Assembly: GCA_002238485.1 (NCBI GenBank)
Contig: MPMG01000005.1
Span: 124,001-188,000 of the forward strand
From: Chloroflexi bacterium bin20
GTDB taxonomy: Bacteria; Chloroflexota; Anaerolineae; Aggregatilineales; Phototrophicaceae
Length of the DNA stretch: 64,000 bases
Direction: 5' to 3'
The position numbers were made by a program, and so were the translations under genes. Each line of letters begins with the position of its first letter. Position 1 is the first letter of the stretch. Below, in pieces: positions 8,770 to 17,171 of this stretch. The notes under the pieces were generated by a model that worked only from the letters and a program-made list of their open reading frames with translations, made no database searches and was not told where the DNA came from.

Positions 8770-8938
8770 ATCATACCCTATCTTTGCGACGTTCTAGGTC
8801 GTCAGATTACTACCTGGTGAATAGCCAAATTATGGTCGCTAAGTCGTGAATCTGCTAGCGGCGATTCGGCCGTTTCGGTATGGATCGCATTGGAGTTTTC
8901 TTACAAAAGGCGTTGGGAACAATCTTGTCACTGACGAG

Positions 8939-8963
8939 AAAAGGGCGACCCGACGGATCGCCC
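8939..8963 (-). terminator. rho-independent terminator after ftsZ
   Basis: 6-bp arms GGGCGA (8943-8948) and TCGCCC (8958-8963) flank a 9-base loop that can pair further. On the minus strand the hairpin is followed by TTTTCTCG. It lies about 30 bases past the ftsZ stop and would end the dcw transcript. The rest of the 8770-8994 gap has no other feature I recognise. Confidence 0.6.
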
Positions 8964-8994
8964 AAACAGGCAATAAATCTATTTGGTTGGAAGG

Positions 8995-10221
8995 CTATTG
9001 CCGGCGATTTCGCTTGCGCAGGAAGGCTGGCAACTCCGTGTTTTTGGGGTCGATATTGTCATAGGTTCGGGCATCATCCGGGGTGGGCGAGGGCGGAGCC
9101 TGACGGGTCCGCTGGAAGGGAGATCCACTGCCTACCGAGACTCCTTGACCGGGCGCCTGCACCTCGACATCTTCATAGACCGGGCGCTGAACTGGCGTCG
9201 ACTGCGGTGCTTGGGTCGACTGGCGGATCGGCAACTGGCCCGCTTCTTTCATGGTGGTTTCCAGGCGGCTGCGTTCAAAGCCGGTGGCGATCACGGTGAT
9301 GTGCACCTCATCGCCCAGACTTTCGTCGATGTGCGCGCCGAAGATGAGGTTGCATTCCGCATGCGCCGAATCCTTGATGATGGCTGCCGCCTCGTTGACT
9401 TCAAATAGCGTCAAATCGGCGCCACCCGTTATCGAGAACAAGATGCCGCGCGCGCCATCAATCGTCACATCCAGCAAGCCGCTGGTGATGGCCATTTCTG
9501 CCGCAGACCGCGCCCGATCATCGCCAGCAGCCCGTCCAACTGCCATCAGCGCCGCGCCGCCTTCGCTCATGACCGTGCGCACATCAGCGAAGTCCAGGTT
9601 GATCAAACCTGGCACGGTGATCAATTCCGAGATGCCCTGGATGCCTTGGCGCAGCACATCGTCTGCCAGCGAGAAAGCTTGCTGCAGGGTCGAGCGCTTG
9701 TCGGCCATTTGCAGCAGGCGGTCGTTGGGGATCACGATGAGCGTGTCGACTTGGCTCTTTAGCGCCTCAATACCGGTCTTTGCCAGTTGCGCGCGCCGCG
9801 TGCCTTCAAAAGTGAAAGGGCGGGTCACGACGCCGATGGTGAGCGCGCCAAGTTCTTTGGCGATCTGTGCGATGACAGGCGATGCGCCCGTGCCCGTGCC
9901 GCCACCCATGCCGCAAGCCACGAAAACCATGTCCGAGCCGCGCAGGACTTCTAGCAAGTCTTCCGAGCTTTCTTCGGCGGCTTTGCGACCGATCTCTGGA
10001 TTGCCGCCCGCGCCCAAGCCACGCGTCAGCTTGTCGCCAATGCGCACGCGCGTCTTGGCTTTGGAAAGCATCAGCGCCTGGTTGTCGGTGTTGACCGCGA
10101 TAAACTCTACGCCGCCCAAGCCTTCGTTGATCATGCGATTGATGGCATTTCCGCCGCCACCGCCGACACCCACGACCTTGATCTGGGCGTAGTTTTCCCC
10201 GGTTATCAAATCATTGACCAT
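8995..10221 (-). CDS. ftsZ: cell division protein FtsZ
   Basis: A 408-residue tubulin-like GTPase that forms the Z ring. The nucleotide-binding start [12 protein letters not shown], the tubulin signature GGGTGTGA (about residues 106-113) and the T7-loop region NLDFADV are intact. A variable Pro/Gln-rich linker follows and the C-terminal peptide [12 protein letters not shown] is the conserved FtsA-binding tail. The ATG at 10221 is chosen because GAGGG lies 8 bases upstream; an in-frame ATG six codons earlier (10239) has no ribosome-binding site. It is the last gene of the dcw cluster and also has its own promoter. Confidence 0.97.
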   Translation of the reverse strand: MVNDLITGENYAQIKVVGVGGGGGNAINRMINEGLGGVEFIAVNTDNQALMLSKAKTRVRIGDKLTRGLGAGGNPEIGRKAAEESSEDLLEVLRGSDMVFVACGMGGGTGTGASPVIAQIAKELGALTIGVVTRPFTFEGTRRAQLAKTGIEALKSQVDTLIVIPNDRLLQMADKRSTLQQAFSLADDVLRQGIQGISELITVPGLINLDFADVRTVMSEGGAALMAVGRAAGDDRARSAAEMAITSGLLDVTIDGARGILFSITGGADLTLFEVNEAAAIIKDSAHAECNLIFGAHIDESLGDEVHITVIATGFERSRLETTMKEAGQLPIRQSTQAPQSTPVQRPVYEDVEVQAPGQGVSVGSGSPFQRTRQAPPSPTPDDARTYDNIDPKNTELPAFLRKRNRRQ

Positions 10222-10272
10222 TGTGATGTCCCTCGTCATTCAACAGCGTTCGGCCGCTTTTTTCAAGCTCAC

Positions 10273-10306
10273 GCGTACATTGTACGCCCAATCGATATGT
10301 GCGCAA
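10273..10306 (-). promoter_or_regulatory. ftsZ promoter with a palindrome over the -10 box
   Basis: On the minus strand TTGCGC (10301-10306), a 16-base spacer and TACAAT (10279-10284) form a promoter in the ftsA-ftsZ gap, starting about 50 bases before the ftsZ ATG. A palindrome with 7-bp arms GCGTACA/TGTACGC and a single central base (10273-10287) exactly covers the -10, as an operator would. Confidence 0.5.
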
Positions 10307-10353
10307 TCAGTACAAACAGCAATTTACTGGCAATACTGCGCAAAAAGCGCCGC

Positions 10354-11589
10354 TCATTCGTCCTGCGGCAAAAAACGTTTCAAGAAGTTGTTCATGCGCC
10401 GTCCCCACTGGTTCACTGGCACGCCGACGTTGGCATCCAGGTCTGGCTCCAGCATGGCGTCCATCTCCAGCCCCAGCCGCAGCAAACCGACGCTCGTGCT
10501 GTAAGAAGGATTCTTCAATGTGTCGGCGATGCCTGTCACTCGCTCTGGCTGCGCCAGACGCACTGGCAAATTGAGGATGCGCGATGCCAAATCACGATAG
10601 CCCGGCAGCAGCGAACTCCCGCCTGTGATCACCGAGCCCGCTCGCAGCAAACCAGCATAACCCGAGCGCTTGATCTCTTTTTCCACCATCTCGAAGATCT
10701 CTTCAAAGCGCGCTTCGATCACCATGGCCAGGTCGCGCCGCGATACCGGCAGAATCTCGCCGCCAAAAGGCTCTACTGGGAAGACTTCCGTTTCGCTGAC
10801 GGCCTGCGTATCGGCGTGCCCGCGCTGGATCTTGACTTGTTCTGCCAAGCCAAAAGGCACGCGCATCCAATACGTAATATCTTGGGTCACATGGTTGCCG
10901 CCGACCGGGATGATGGCAGTATGCCAAACTGTGTTGTCGATGAAGATGGCGATATCGGTGGTGCCGCCGCCAATGTCGATGACCACCGCGCCCATCTCTC
11001 GCTCATGTGGTGTCAAGACAGCCTCGCCGGCCGCCAAGGGATTGAGGATGAAACGGTCAACCAGCACGCCTGCCGATTCCACCGCGTCTTCGAGGTTGGC
11101 CAGGCTGGTTGTCGACGCCGTGATAATATGCGCGTCCACCTCCAGACGAAAGCAGTGCATGCCCAGCGGGCTGCGGATACCTTCTTGCCCGTCCAGCGTG
11201 TAACTGCGCGGCACGACATGCAAGATCTCGCGGTTGTGGGGGATGGCGATATTGCGGGCCACGCTCATGGCTTTTTCCAGGTCGGCTGTCTGCACGCTGC
11301 GCGAGCCCACCACTGTCGCCATGCCACGGCTGGTCAATGACGAGATATGGCTGCCGGCCACGCTCACAAAAGCGCGATTGATGTCATAGCCGCTGGACCT
11401 TTCTGCCTTGCGGATGGACTGGGCGATCGCAGCCGAAAGCGCGCCGACATCGCTGACGACACCCTTCTTCATGCCGTCGCTCGCTTCGATGCCCAAGCCG
11501 ACGACATAGACATCTTCAGGGCGCACTTCGCCGACAATCGTGCATATCTTGTGTGTGCCTACATCGAGGCCTACGACCAAATCGCCCAT
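10354..11589 (-). CDS. ftsA: cell division protein FtsA
   Basis: A 411-residue actin-family ATPase that ties FtsZ filaments to the membrane and recruits later division proteins. The phosphate 1 loop (VGLDVGTHKICT), the SHS2 (1c) domain near residues 85-165, the phosphate 2 motif DIGGGTTD and the adenosine motif ITGGSSLLPG are present. The C-terminal helix (WGRRMNNFLKRF) is amphipathic, as needed for membrane attachment. It starts 6 bases after the ftsQ stop. Confidence 0.96.
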   Translation of the reverse strand: MGDLVVGLDVGTHKICTIVGEVRPEDVYVVGLGIEASDGMKKGVVSDVGALSAAIAQSIRKAERSSGYDINRAFVSVAGSHISSLTSRGMATVVGSRSVQTADLEKAMSVARNIAIPHNREILHVVPRSYTLDGQEGIRSPLGMHCFRLEVDAHIITASTTSLANLEDAVESAGVLVDRFILNPLAAGEAVLTPHEREMGAVVIDIGGGTTDIAIFIDNTVWHTAIIPVGGNHVTQDITYWMRVPFGLAEQVKIQRGHADTQAVSETEVFPVEPFGGEILPVSRRDLAMVIEARFEEIFEMVEKEIKRSGYAGLLRAGSVITGGSSLLPGYRDLASRILNLPVRLAQPERVTGIADTLKNPSYSTSVGLLRLGLEMDAMLEPDLDANVGVPVNQWGRRMNNFLKRFLPQDE

Positions 11590-11595
11590 CAGCTT

Positions 11596-12495
11596 CTATC
11601 GCTCCCACAATACCCTGTAGAATGGCGCGTCTGGATTGGCGATATTCAGCTCGGCGATATCAACCGACCGATTGTTCAGATCCGCCACCAGCACCTCGTA
11701 CATTTTCAGCTTCTCGCTCGTTTCGGACGCCGAACCCCTGCCCATCCACACTTGCCAGCCCTGGTCGTTGGTCCAGCCAAGTCCATGCACGGGATGAAAG
11801 TCCAGATTGGCGCCTTCTGGCAGCCGCTCGATCAATTGCAGCGCGCCCAGCACCATCTCGGCGTTGAATTCGTCGGCGCTGGGCATCGGACCCGCATAGT
11901 CGTCTTTCACCAGGTTGACGCGCGGCACATGCGGCATCTCTGCTCGCGCCGGCATGGTGCGCCCCTGCAAGTCGATCCAGCTTTCGGCGCCCGCGTCCGA
12001 CCAAATCATGGCGGGCTGCCGCTCTTCGACCAGAATGGTGATCAGCTCGGGGGGCCAGCCCAACTGGACGACCGCGTCCGCTACCGATGGCGAGCGCAAA
12101 ACATGTTCGCGTATCTGCGCTGGGTCGAGCCAGAACATGTGAAAATCGGCAATATCTGAATACGCAAATATCTCCTCGCGCGGCATCAGGTCATTGCCTC
12201 GCACGACTATTGAACGTACAAAAAACACATCGCTGACGAAAAACATCGCCAGCAAAGCGCCCAGCAGCAAGAACAACGCAGCGCTGGCCGCCCGCCATTG
12301 CAGGTAACCCTCGCCGACATCGCTGTGCACCGGCGCCTGGCGCTTGGGAACGCTCCCCGGCCGCGCCCGATGTAAGACACCAGGCGCGCGCTCAGGCTGG
12401 CGCTGCTGCGTTTGAACATGACTCGCCACTGTGCGTCTTTCAACTGTTGCCGTTGGCAGCCGCAATTCTGATGCGACCCAGTCTACACTTGCCAC
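11596..12495 (-). CDS. ftsQ: cell division protein FtsQ/DivIB
   Basis: A 299-residue bitopic protein that links FtsL/FtsB-type partners with the septal synthase. A basic, Gln/Arg-rich cytoplasmic tail of about 68 residues precedes one membrane segment (about residues 70-92, SAALFLLLGALLAMFFV). An extracellular POTRA domain (VRSIVVRGNDLMPREEI...) and a beta domain follow. The assigned GTG start (12495) has no clear ribosome-binding site, so the tail may be shorter. It lies between murB and ftsA as in the standard dcw order. Confidence 0.88.
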   Translation of the reverse strand: MASVDWVASELRLPTATVERRTVASHVQTQQRQPERAPGVLHRARPGSVPKRQAPVHSDVGEGYLQWRAASAALFLLLGALLAMFFVSDVFFVRSIVVRGNDLMPREEIFAYSDIADFHMFWLDPAQIREHVLRSPSVADAVVQLGWPPELITILVEERQPAMIWSDAGAESWIDLQGRTMPARAEMPHVPRVNLVKDDYAGPMPSADEFNAEMVLGALQLIERLPEGANLDFHPVHGLGWTNDQGWQVWMGRGSASETSEKLKMYEVLVADLNNRSVDIAELNIANPDAPFYRVLWER

Positions 12496-12528
12496 AATAA
12501 TGGCGCAAACATCCAGGCGCGTTATTTC

Positions 12529-13428
12529 TTACCAATCGCCAAGCAGCTGGACTTCCAGCTCCAGCGTCACGCCGGTCGCTCTCTTGACTCGCTCTTGAAC
12601 CAACAGGACAAGCTGCCAGTAATCACGGGCTGTCGCGGTCCCGCCCAAATTGACGAAGAAATTGGCATGCCGTGGCGAAATCTGAACGCCGCCCATGCGC
12701 TCGCCTTTCAATCCCGCCGCTTCGATCAATCTGCCAGCGAAGTCTTCAGGGGGATTCTTGAAGATGCTGCCCAAGCTGGCGCCAGGCGGCTGTGTACGCC
12801 GGCGATACGCATTGTTATTCGCCATCTTCGCGCCGACCGAGTCGCGATCTGTCCGCTGCAAGGCGAATTCTGCTTCCAGCACGAAGAAGCGCCGATCTGC
12901 CCGAGATTTTAGCAGCGAATGGCGATAGGCATAATCCAGCTCCTTCGCTGCCATCCAGTTTGTGTTGCCTGGCTCGAAGATTCGCGCTCGCAACAGGTTG
13001 CTGGCGATATCGCCGCCATGCGCGCCGGCATTGTTGACCACTGCGCCGCCTACAGTGCCTGGCACGGCGATCGCCCACTCCATGCCGCCTAAACCTTGTT
13101 CCTGGCAGAAACGCGCCAGGTGGATCAAGCTGGTGCCAGCCGCCGTCTGCACAGTCGTCCCGCAATGCTCGATGCGCGCCGCCCGATTCACGATCACGAG
13201 CCCGCGGATGCCAGCGTCCGAGACCAGGATGTTCGCGCCGCCGCCGATGACCGTGACTGGCATGTCATGCGCCCATGCTTTGGGCAGCAAGCGCTTGATG
13301 TCGGTGTAGGTGGGGTCTTTGGCGATATAAAGATAATCGGCAGGACCGCCAAGCCTCGCCGCTGTGTAGCGCGCCAACGATTGATTGCGCTGGAGGGACG
13401 GGAATGCCTGCAACAGGGCGTCGCTCAT
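12529..13428 (-). CDS. murB: UDP-N-acetylenolpyruvoylglucosamine reductase
   Basis: A 299-residue FAD enzyme that reduces UDP-GlcNAc-enolpyruvate to UDP-MurNAc. FAD-binding GGGANILVSD and AVPGTVGGAVVNNAGAHG are typical, and the active-site Ser lies in GASLGSIFKNP. The absence of the extra type I loop makes it a type II MurB. Its ATG overlaps the murC stop by four bases (ATGA). Confidence 0.96.
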   Translation of the reverse strand: MSDALLQAFPSLQRNQSLARYTAARLGGPADYLYIAKDPTYTDIKRLLPKAWAHDMPVTVIGGGANILVSDAGIRGLVIVNRAARIEHCGTTVQTAAGTSLIHLARFCQEQGLGGMEWAIAVPGTVGGAVVNNAGAHGGDIASNLLRARIFEPGNTNWMAAKELDYAYRHSLLKSRADRRFFVLEAEFALQRTDRDSVGAKMANNNAYRRRTQPPGASLGSIFKNPPEDFAGRLIEAAGLKGERMGGVQISPRHANFFVNLGGTATARDYWQLVLLVQERVKRATGVTLELEVQLLGDW

Positions 13429-14804
13429 GCGTCATCGCTCAAGAGCAACTCGGCAATTTGTTCGGCGTCGCCCGCGCTGAATATCAGGACGGCTGCTGGT
13501 CTGCGCGCCTCGGCTCGGATGAGTTCGGCGGTGGCGGCAAATGTAGGCATATACAGGGCAGGACAGCGCGCAGAGATCGCCTGCGCCAGGTTTGGGCTGC
13601 TGATTCCCGCGATCGGCTCTTCTCGCGCCGCGTATATCGGCGTGACCAGGACGCGGTCGGCATGGTCGAAAGCCGCGGCGAAGTCAGCGGCAAATTGCTT
13701 CACGCGACTGTAGGTATGCGGCTGCCAGACCGCCCAGATCTGCCGCTGTGGATAGCTGCGTCGCGCTGCTTCCAGATTAGCCTGTATGGCAGTCGGATGA
13801 TGCGCGTAGTCATCAATGACAGCGATGCCGTCGCGCTCGCCACGCAACTCGAAACGTCGCCCCGCGCTGATGAATCCCGACAAAGCTTCTGCGCCCTGCT
13901 CGATGCTGACGCCACGCTGGTTTGCCGCTGCCAGCGCCGCCAGAGCATTGAGCACATTGTGCGCGCCGGGCAACCCCAGCCGCGCCTGTCCGCGGACCGT
14001 GTCAGCCTGCTTTACGATGAATTGGCTGCCAAAGTCCTGGAAGCGCAGGTCGACCGCTCGCCAGTCTGCTGATGCGCAGGCGATGCCATAGGTGAGCGCC
14101 GGCCTGCCTTGTGCACGCCGCGAGATCGCCAGCGCCAGCGACGCAGCGTTGTCGGCGCAGGAAATTAGCATGCCATCGGTCTTCAGCAACGCAGCGAATC
14201 GGCTGAAAGCTGCCCGGATGTCTTCCACAGTGGCAAAGAAATCCGGGTGGTCATGTTCGACATTGGTTACAACAGCCAAGTCTGGCGACAAACCGAGGAA
14301 CATATTGTCGTATTCGTCAGCCTCAATGACGAAGGACTCGCCGCTCCCGACAGCCGCATTGTTGCCCGTGTTGCCCATCGTCCCGCCGACTATGTAGCTG
14401 GGGTCTTGCCCGGCGCATTGCAGAATGTGCGTCAGCATGGCAGTGGTGGTGGTTTTGCCGTGTGCGCCAGCCACCGCCAGCGTATCGACGCCCTGCAGCA
14501 GCGCGCTCATGAATTGCCGCCGCCGATAGACAGGAATGCCCAAAGCTCGCGCCGCAGCCACCTCGATGTGGTCGTCTGGCACAGCCGATGTCGCCAATAC
14601 GGCATCCGCGCCGAAGACAAGGTCGGCAGCGTGCCCAATATCGACTCGCGCGCCCTCTTCTGCCAGCGCCGCCGTGATTTCGCTGCTGCGACTGTCCGAG
14701 CCGCTGACAGTCAATCCGCGCCCCAGCAAGATGCGCGCGATCGCCGACAAGCCCGCGCCGCCGATGCCGATCAGGTGTATGCGCTGTCCAGCCGAGAGCA
14801 GCAT
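13425..14804 (-). CDS. murC: UDP-N-acetylmuramate--L-alanine ligase
   Basis: A 459-residue ATP-dependent ligase adding the first stem-peptide residue (L-Ala) to UDP-MurNAc. It has the N-terminal Rossmann motif GIGGAGLSAIA, the P-loop AHGKTTTTAM, the EADEYD metal/ATP motif, NVEHDHPD, and the C-terminal domain motif DDYAHHPTAI. All catalytic motifs are intact. It starts one base after the murG TGA stop and overlaps murB by four bases. Confidence 0.97.
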   Translation of the reverse strand: MLLSAGQRIHLIGIGGAGLSAIARILLGRGLTVSGSDSRSSEITAALAEEGARVDIGHAADLVFGADAVLATSAVPDDHIEVAAARALGIPVYRRRQFMSALLQGVDTLAVAGAHGKTTTTAMLTHILQCAGQDPSYIVGGTMGNTGNNAAVGSGESFVIEADEYDNMFLGLSPDLAVVTNVEHDHPDFFATVEDIRAAFSRFAALLKTDGMLISCADNAASLALAISRRAQGRPALTYGIACASADWRAVDLRFQDFGSQFIVKQADTVRGQARLGLPGAHNVLNALAALAAANQRGVSIEQGAEALSGFISAGRRFELRGERDGIAVIDDYAHHPTAIQANLEAARRSYPQRQIWAVWQPHTYSRVKQFAADFAAAFDHADRVLVTPIYAAREEPIAGISSPNLAQAISARCPALYMPTFAATAELIRAEARRPAAVLIFSAGDAEQIAELLLSDDA

Positions 14805-14805
14805 G

Positions 14806-15909
14806 TCAGTCCCTGCCCGTCTCTAACAGCAGCTTCGCCACATTGTTCGCGCCGTCACGGTTGGCCAAGGCTCGCGACTTCGCTCGCAGGTCTGCCATAC
14901 GCGCCTCGTCGTTGAGCAATGCCAAAACCATGTCGCCCAGCTCGGCGGGCATGTCTTCATCGTCGAGTCGCATGGCAGCGCCCCGCTGGCTGAGGTAATC
15001 GGCATTCACTTTTTGATAGCGCCACGCGTAGGGGTAGGGCGCCAGAATGGCAGGCAAAGCAAAGGCGGGCAATTCGGCCAGGGTGCTGGCGCCCGCACGG
15101 CAGATCGCCAGGTCGGCCGCCGCGAAAGCCAAGCCCATCTCTGCATGCAAATAGGCAAATGCGTGATAATGCGGATGCCCAGCCAGGTCGCCCAGCTGTT
15201 GCTGCGCGCGAGTCCAGTCCAGCTCGCCCGTGATGTGAATGATTTGCAAGCCCGCTGCCAGCAGACGTCCCAGGCTGTCGCCCAGCGCCATATTGATGCT
15301 GCGAGCGCCGCGGCTGCCACCGAAGACCAGCAGAGTCTTGCGGTCGGGGTTCAGATTAAAATGCGCGCGCGCCACATCGCGGTCGGCGCATAGCCGATCG
15401 GATTGCAATGGATAACCGGTTACCACCGCCTTGCCATCCGCAAAGAAGCGCAGGGATGGCGCAGCAGTAACGGCGACTCTGCGCGCGAACCGCTGCAAGA
15501 CTTTGATAGTCAAACCGGGTTCGATATCGGGCAGGTAGATCACAATAGGGATGCGCAGCAAATTCGCCGCCAGCGCCACAGGAAAGTTCGCCCATCCGCC
15601 CGTCAACAGGATGACATGGGGTTGGATTCGCCGCAGACTGACCAGCGATTGCCCCATGCCCGCCGCCAGTTTCAGCAGGCTGATGCCTATGCGCAGTGGG
15701 TTGACGCCGTGGATGGGTCCTGCCAGCACTTCATGATAGCCGGCAAAGTCCAGCCCCGCAGCTGCCACCAGCTTGCTTTCCATACCGCCGACCGCGCCGA
15801 CAAAATGCAGCTCGTGCGGCTCAGCCTCCGCGCGCAGCAATGTCTGGGCTGTCGCCAGCGCGGGGTAAATATGACCGCCGGTGCCGCCCGCCCCGATCAG
15901 AATTCGCAA
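14806..15909 (-). CDS. murG: UDP-GlcNAc:undecaprenyl-PP-MurNAc-peptide GlcNAc transferase, divergent
   Basis: A 367-residue GT-B glycosyltransferase that turns lipid I into lipid II at the cytoplasmic membrane face. The N-terminal GAGGTGGHIYPALA loop and the C-terminal CRAGASTLAELPA motif (with the nucleotide-binding Glu) are present. The HEQN motif of classical MurG is replaced by YLPD (residues 125-128, in YLPDIEPG), a form I recall from other Chloroflexota. The start is TTG at 15909 with GGAG 8 bases upstream, so the gene begins 89 bases inside the end of ftsW. Confidence 0.9.
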   Translation of the reverse strand: MRILIGAGGTGGHIYPALATAQTLLRAEAEPHELHFVGAVGGMESKLVAAAGLDFAGYHEVLAGPIHGVNPLRIGISLLKLAAGMGQSLVSLRRIQPHVILLTGGWANFPVALAANLLRIPIVIYLPDIEPGLTIKVLQRFARRVAVTAAPSLRFFADGKAVVTGYPLQSDRLCADRDVARAHFNLNPDRKTLLVFGGSRGARSINMALGDSLGRLLAAGLQIIHITGELDWTRAQQQLGDLAGHPHYHAFAYLHAEMGLAFAAADLAICRAGASTLAELPAFALPAILAPYPYAWRYQKVNADYLSQRGAAMRLDDEDMPAELGDMVLALLNDEARMADLRAKSRALANRDGANNVAKLLLETGRD

Positions 15910-17146
15910 GCTCGTTTCTCCGTTCCGAGATGGGTACGCGGCGCGACGCCACCCGCTGCACGCTGAGCATCAATCCCACGCCGATCATCACCACAGTCAG
16001 CGACGACCCGCCGAAGCTGATGAATGGCAGGGGCACGCCTGTCGATGGCACAGCGCCCGTCATCACGGCGATATTCAGCAGCGCCTGTATGATCACCCAA
16101 GAGGTGACGCCGACGCAGAGCAAAGTGCCAAAGTCGTCTTTTGCCCGCCGCGCCAACTGAAAACCGCGAATGGCAAAACAGATAAAAAGAGCAACGACAA
16201 CCGCAGCGCCCAATACACCCATCTCCTCGCCTATCACCGCAAAGATGCTGTCGGTGTGCGGCGCGGGCAATGCGCCAAACTTCTGCTGGGATTGCCCGAC
16301 GCCGACGCCAAACCAGCCGCCGCGCAAGAAAGCTGTGATGGCTTGCAAGGTATGATATTCTGCCAGCGTTACATCGCTCAGCCCGGCCAGGAAGTTATCA
16401 ACGCGCCGCTGGGCATAGGGCAAGACTTGCAGCAAGACAAGCCCAACGCTGCTCGACAACACGGCAATGGCAGCAAGATGAAAAATGTTCGCGCCAGCCA
16501 CAAAATACATCGCGCCCGCTGTCAGCACGACGATGGCAGCCGAACTCAGATCCGGCTGTTGAATAATTAGAAATCCCACCACGCCCACGACCATCAAAAA
16601 AGGCGCCAAGCCAAAAAACAAACTGGCGACCTGCGTCCGCTTGGAGCCCAGCCAAGCTGCCAGGTAGAGCACTATGGCGAATTCTGCCAATTCTCCAGGT
16701 TGGAAGCGGCCCGCTGAAAACGAACGCCGCGCGCCAAACACTTCTTCGCCAATGAACAGCACCGCCACCAGCGCGACAACCGTAAACAGCAGCAGCCAGA
16801 TAGCAAATCGCTTCCAAAAGCGATAATCCACCAGCGCAACCATCAGCATCCACCAAACTGCCCAGGCGATATTGCGCAGGTGCTCTTCAACGAAAAAACC
16901 GCTGGCTGTTCCATACGTCTCGCGGCTCCAGTCGAATGTCGCGCTGAAGACCATCAGCGAGCCGATGATCAGCAACAGCAGCACGATCGCCATCAGCGGA
17001 CGGTCGAAGGCGGTGAGAAAGCGATTCTGGGGCAGATTGAAGCGCCGCGGACGACGCTCGCCACTCTCCAGTGGCAGGCCTCTGCGTTGTCGCAGCCTGC
17101 GCCGCAGTCGCCGATGCCGCGCATCGGGGCTGGCTTGCTCGCTCAT
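15821..17146 (-). CDS. ftsW: SEDS peptidoglycan glycosyltransferase FtsW
   Basis: A 441-residue polytopic SEDS protein that polymerises lipid II glycan at the septum together with FtsI. About ten hydrophobic segments follow a basic Arg-rich N-terminus of about 45 residues. Family motifs are GARRSFSAGRFQPGELAEF, PHTDSIFAVIGEE (containing the catalytic Asp of SEDS polymerases) and PSTGVPLPFISFGGSS. The polymerase therefore looks active, unlike its partner FtsI. The cytoplasmic tail (about 30 residues) overlaps the murG start. Confidence 0.95.
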   Translation of the reverse strand: MSEQASPDARHRRLRRRLRQRRGLPLESGERRPRRFNLPQNRFLTAFDRPLMAIVLLLLIIGSLMVFSATFDWSRETYGTASGFFVEEHLRNIAWAVWWMLMVALVDYRFWKRFAIWLLLFTVVALVAVLFIGEEVFGARRSFSAGRFQPGELAEFAIVLYLAAWLGSKRTQVASLFFGLAPFLMVVGVVGFLIIQQPDLSSAAIVVLTAGAMYFVAGANIFHLAAIAVLSSSVGLVLLQVLPYAQRRVDNFLAGLSDVTLAEYHTLQAITAFLRGGWFGVGVGQSQQKFGALPAPHTDSIFAVIGEEMGVLGAAVVVALFICFAIRGFQLARRAKDDFGTLLCVGVTSWVIIQALLNIAVMTGAVPSTGVPLPFISFGGSSLTVVMIGVGLMLSVQRVASRRVPISERRNELANSDRGGRHRRSYLPRAGDSPDIAARGG

Positions 17147-17171
17147 TGGTCTCCTCTTCCCGCGCGCATCA

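Noticed and set aside
8770..8938. Cobalamin riboswitch upstream of nrdJ
   Set aside because: The gap is short and no B12-box-like sequence was recognised.
10297..11340. 347-codon open frame antisense to ftsA
   Set aside because: Shadow of ftsA; the translation is His/Ala/Arg-rich with no domain.
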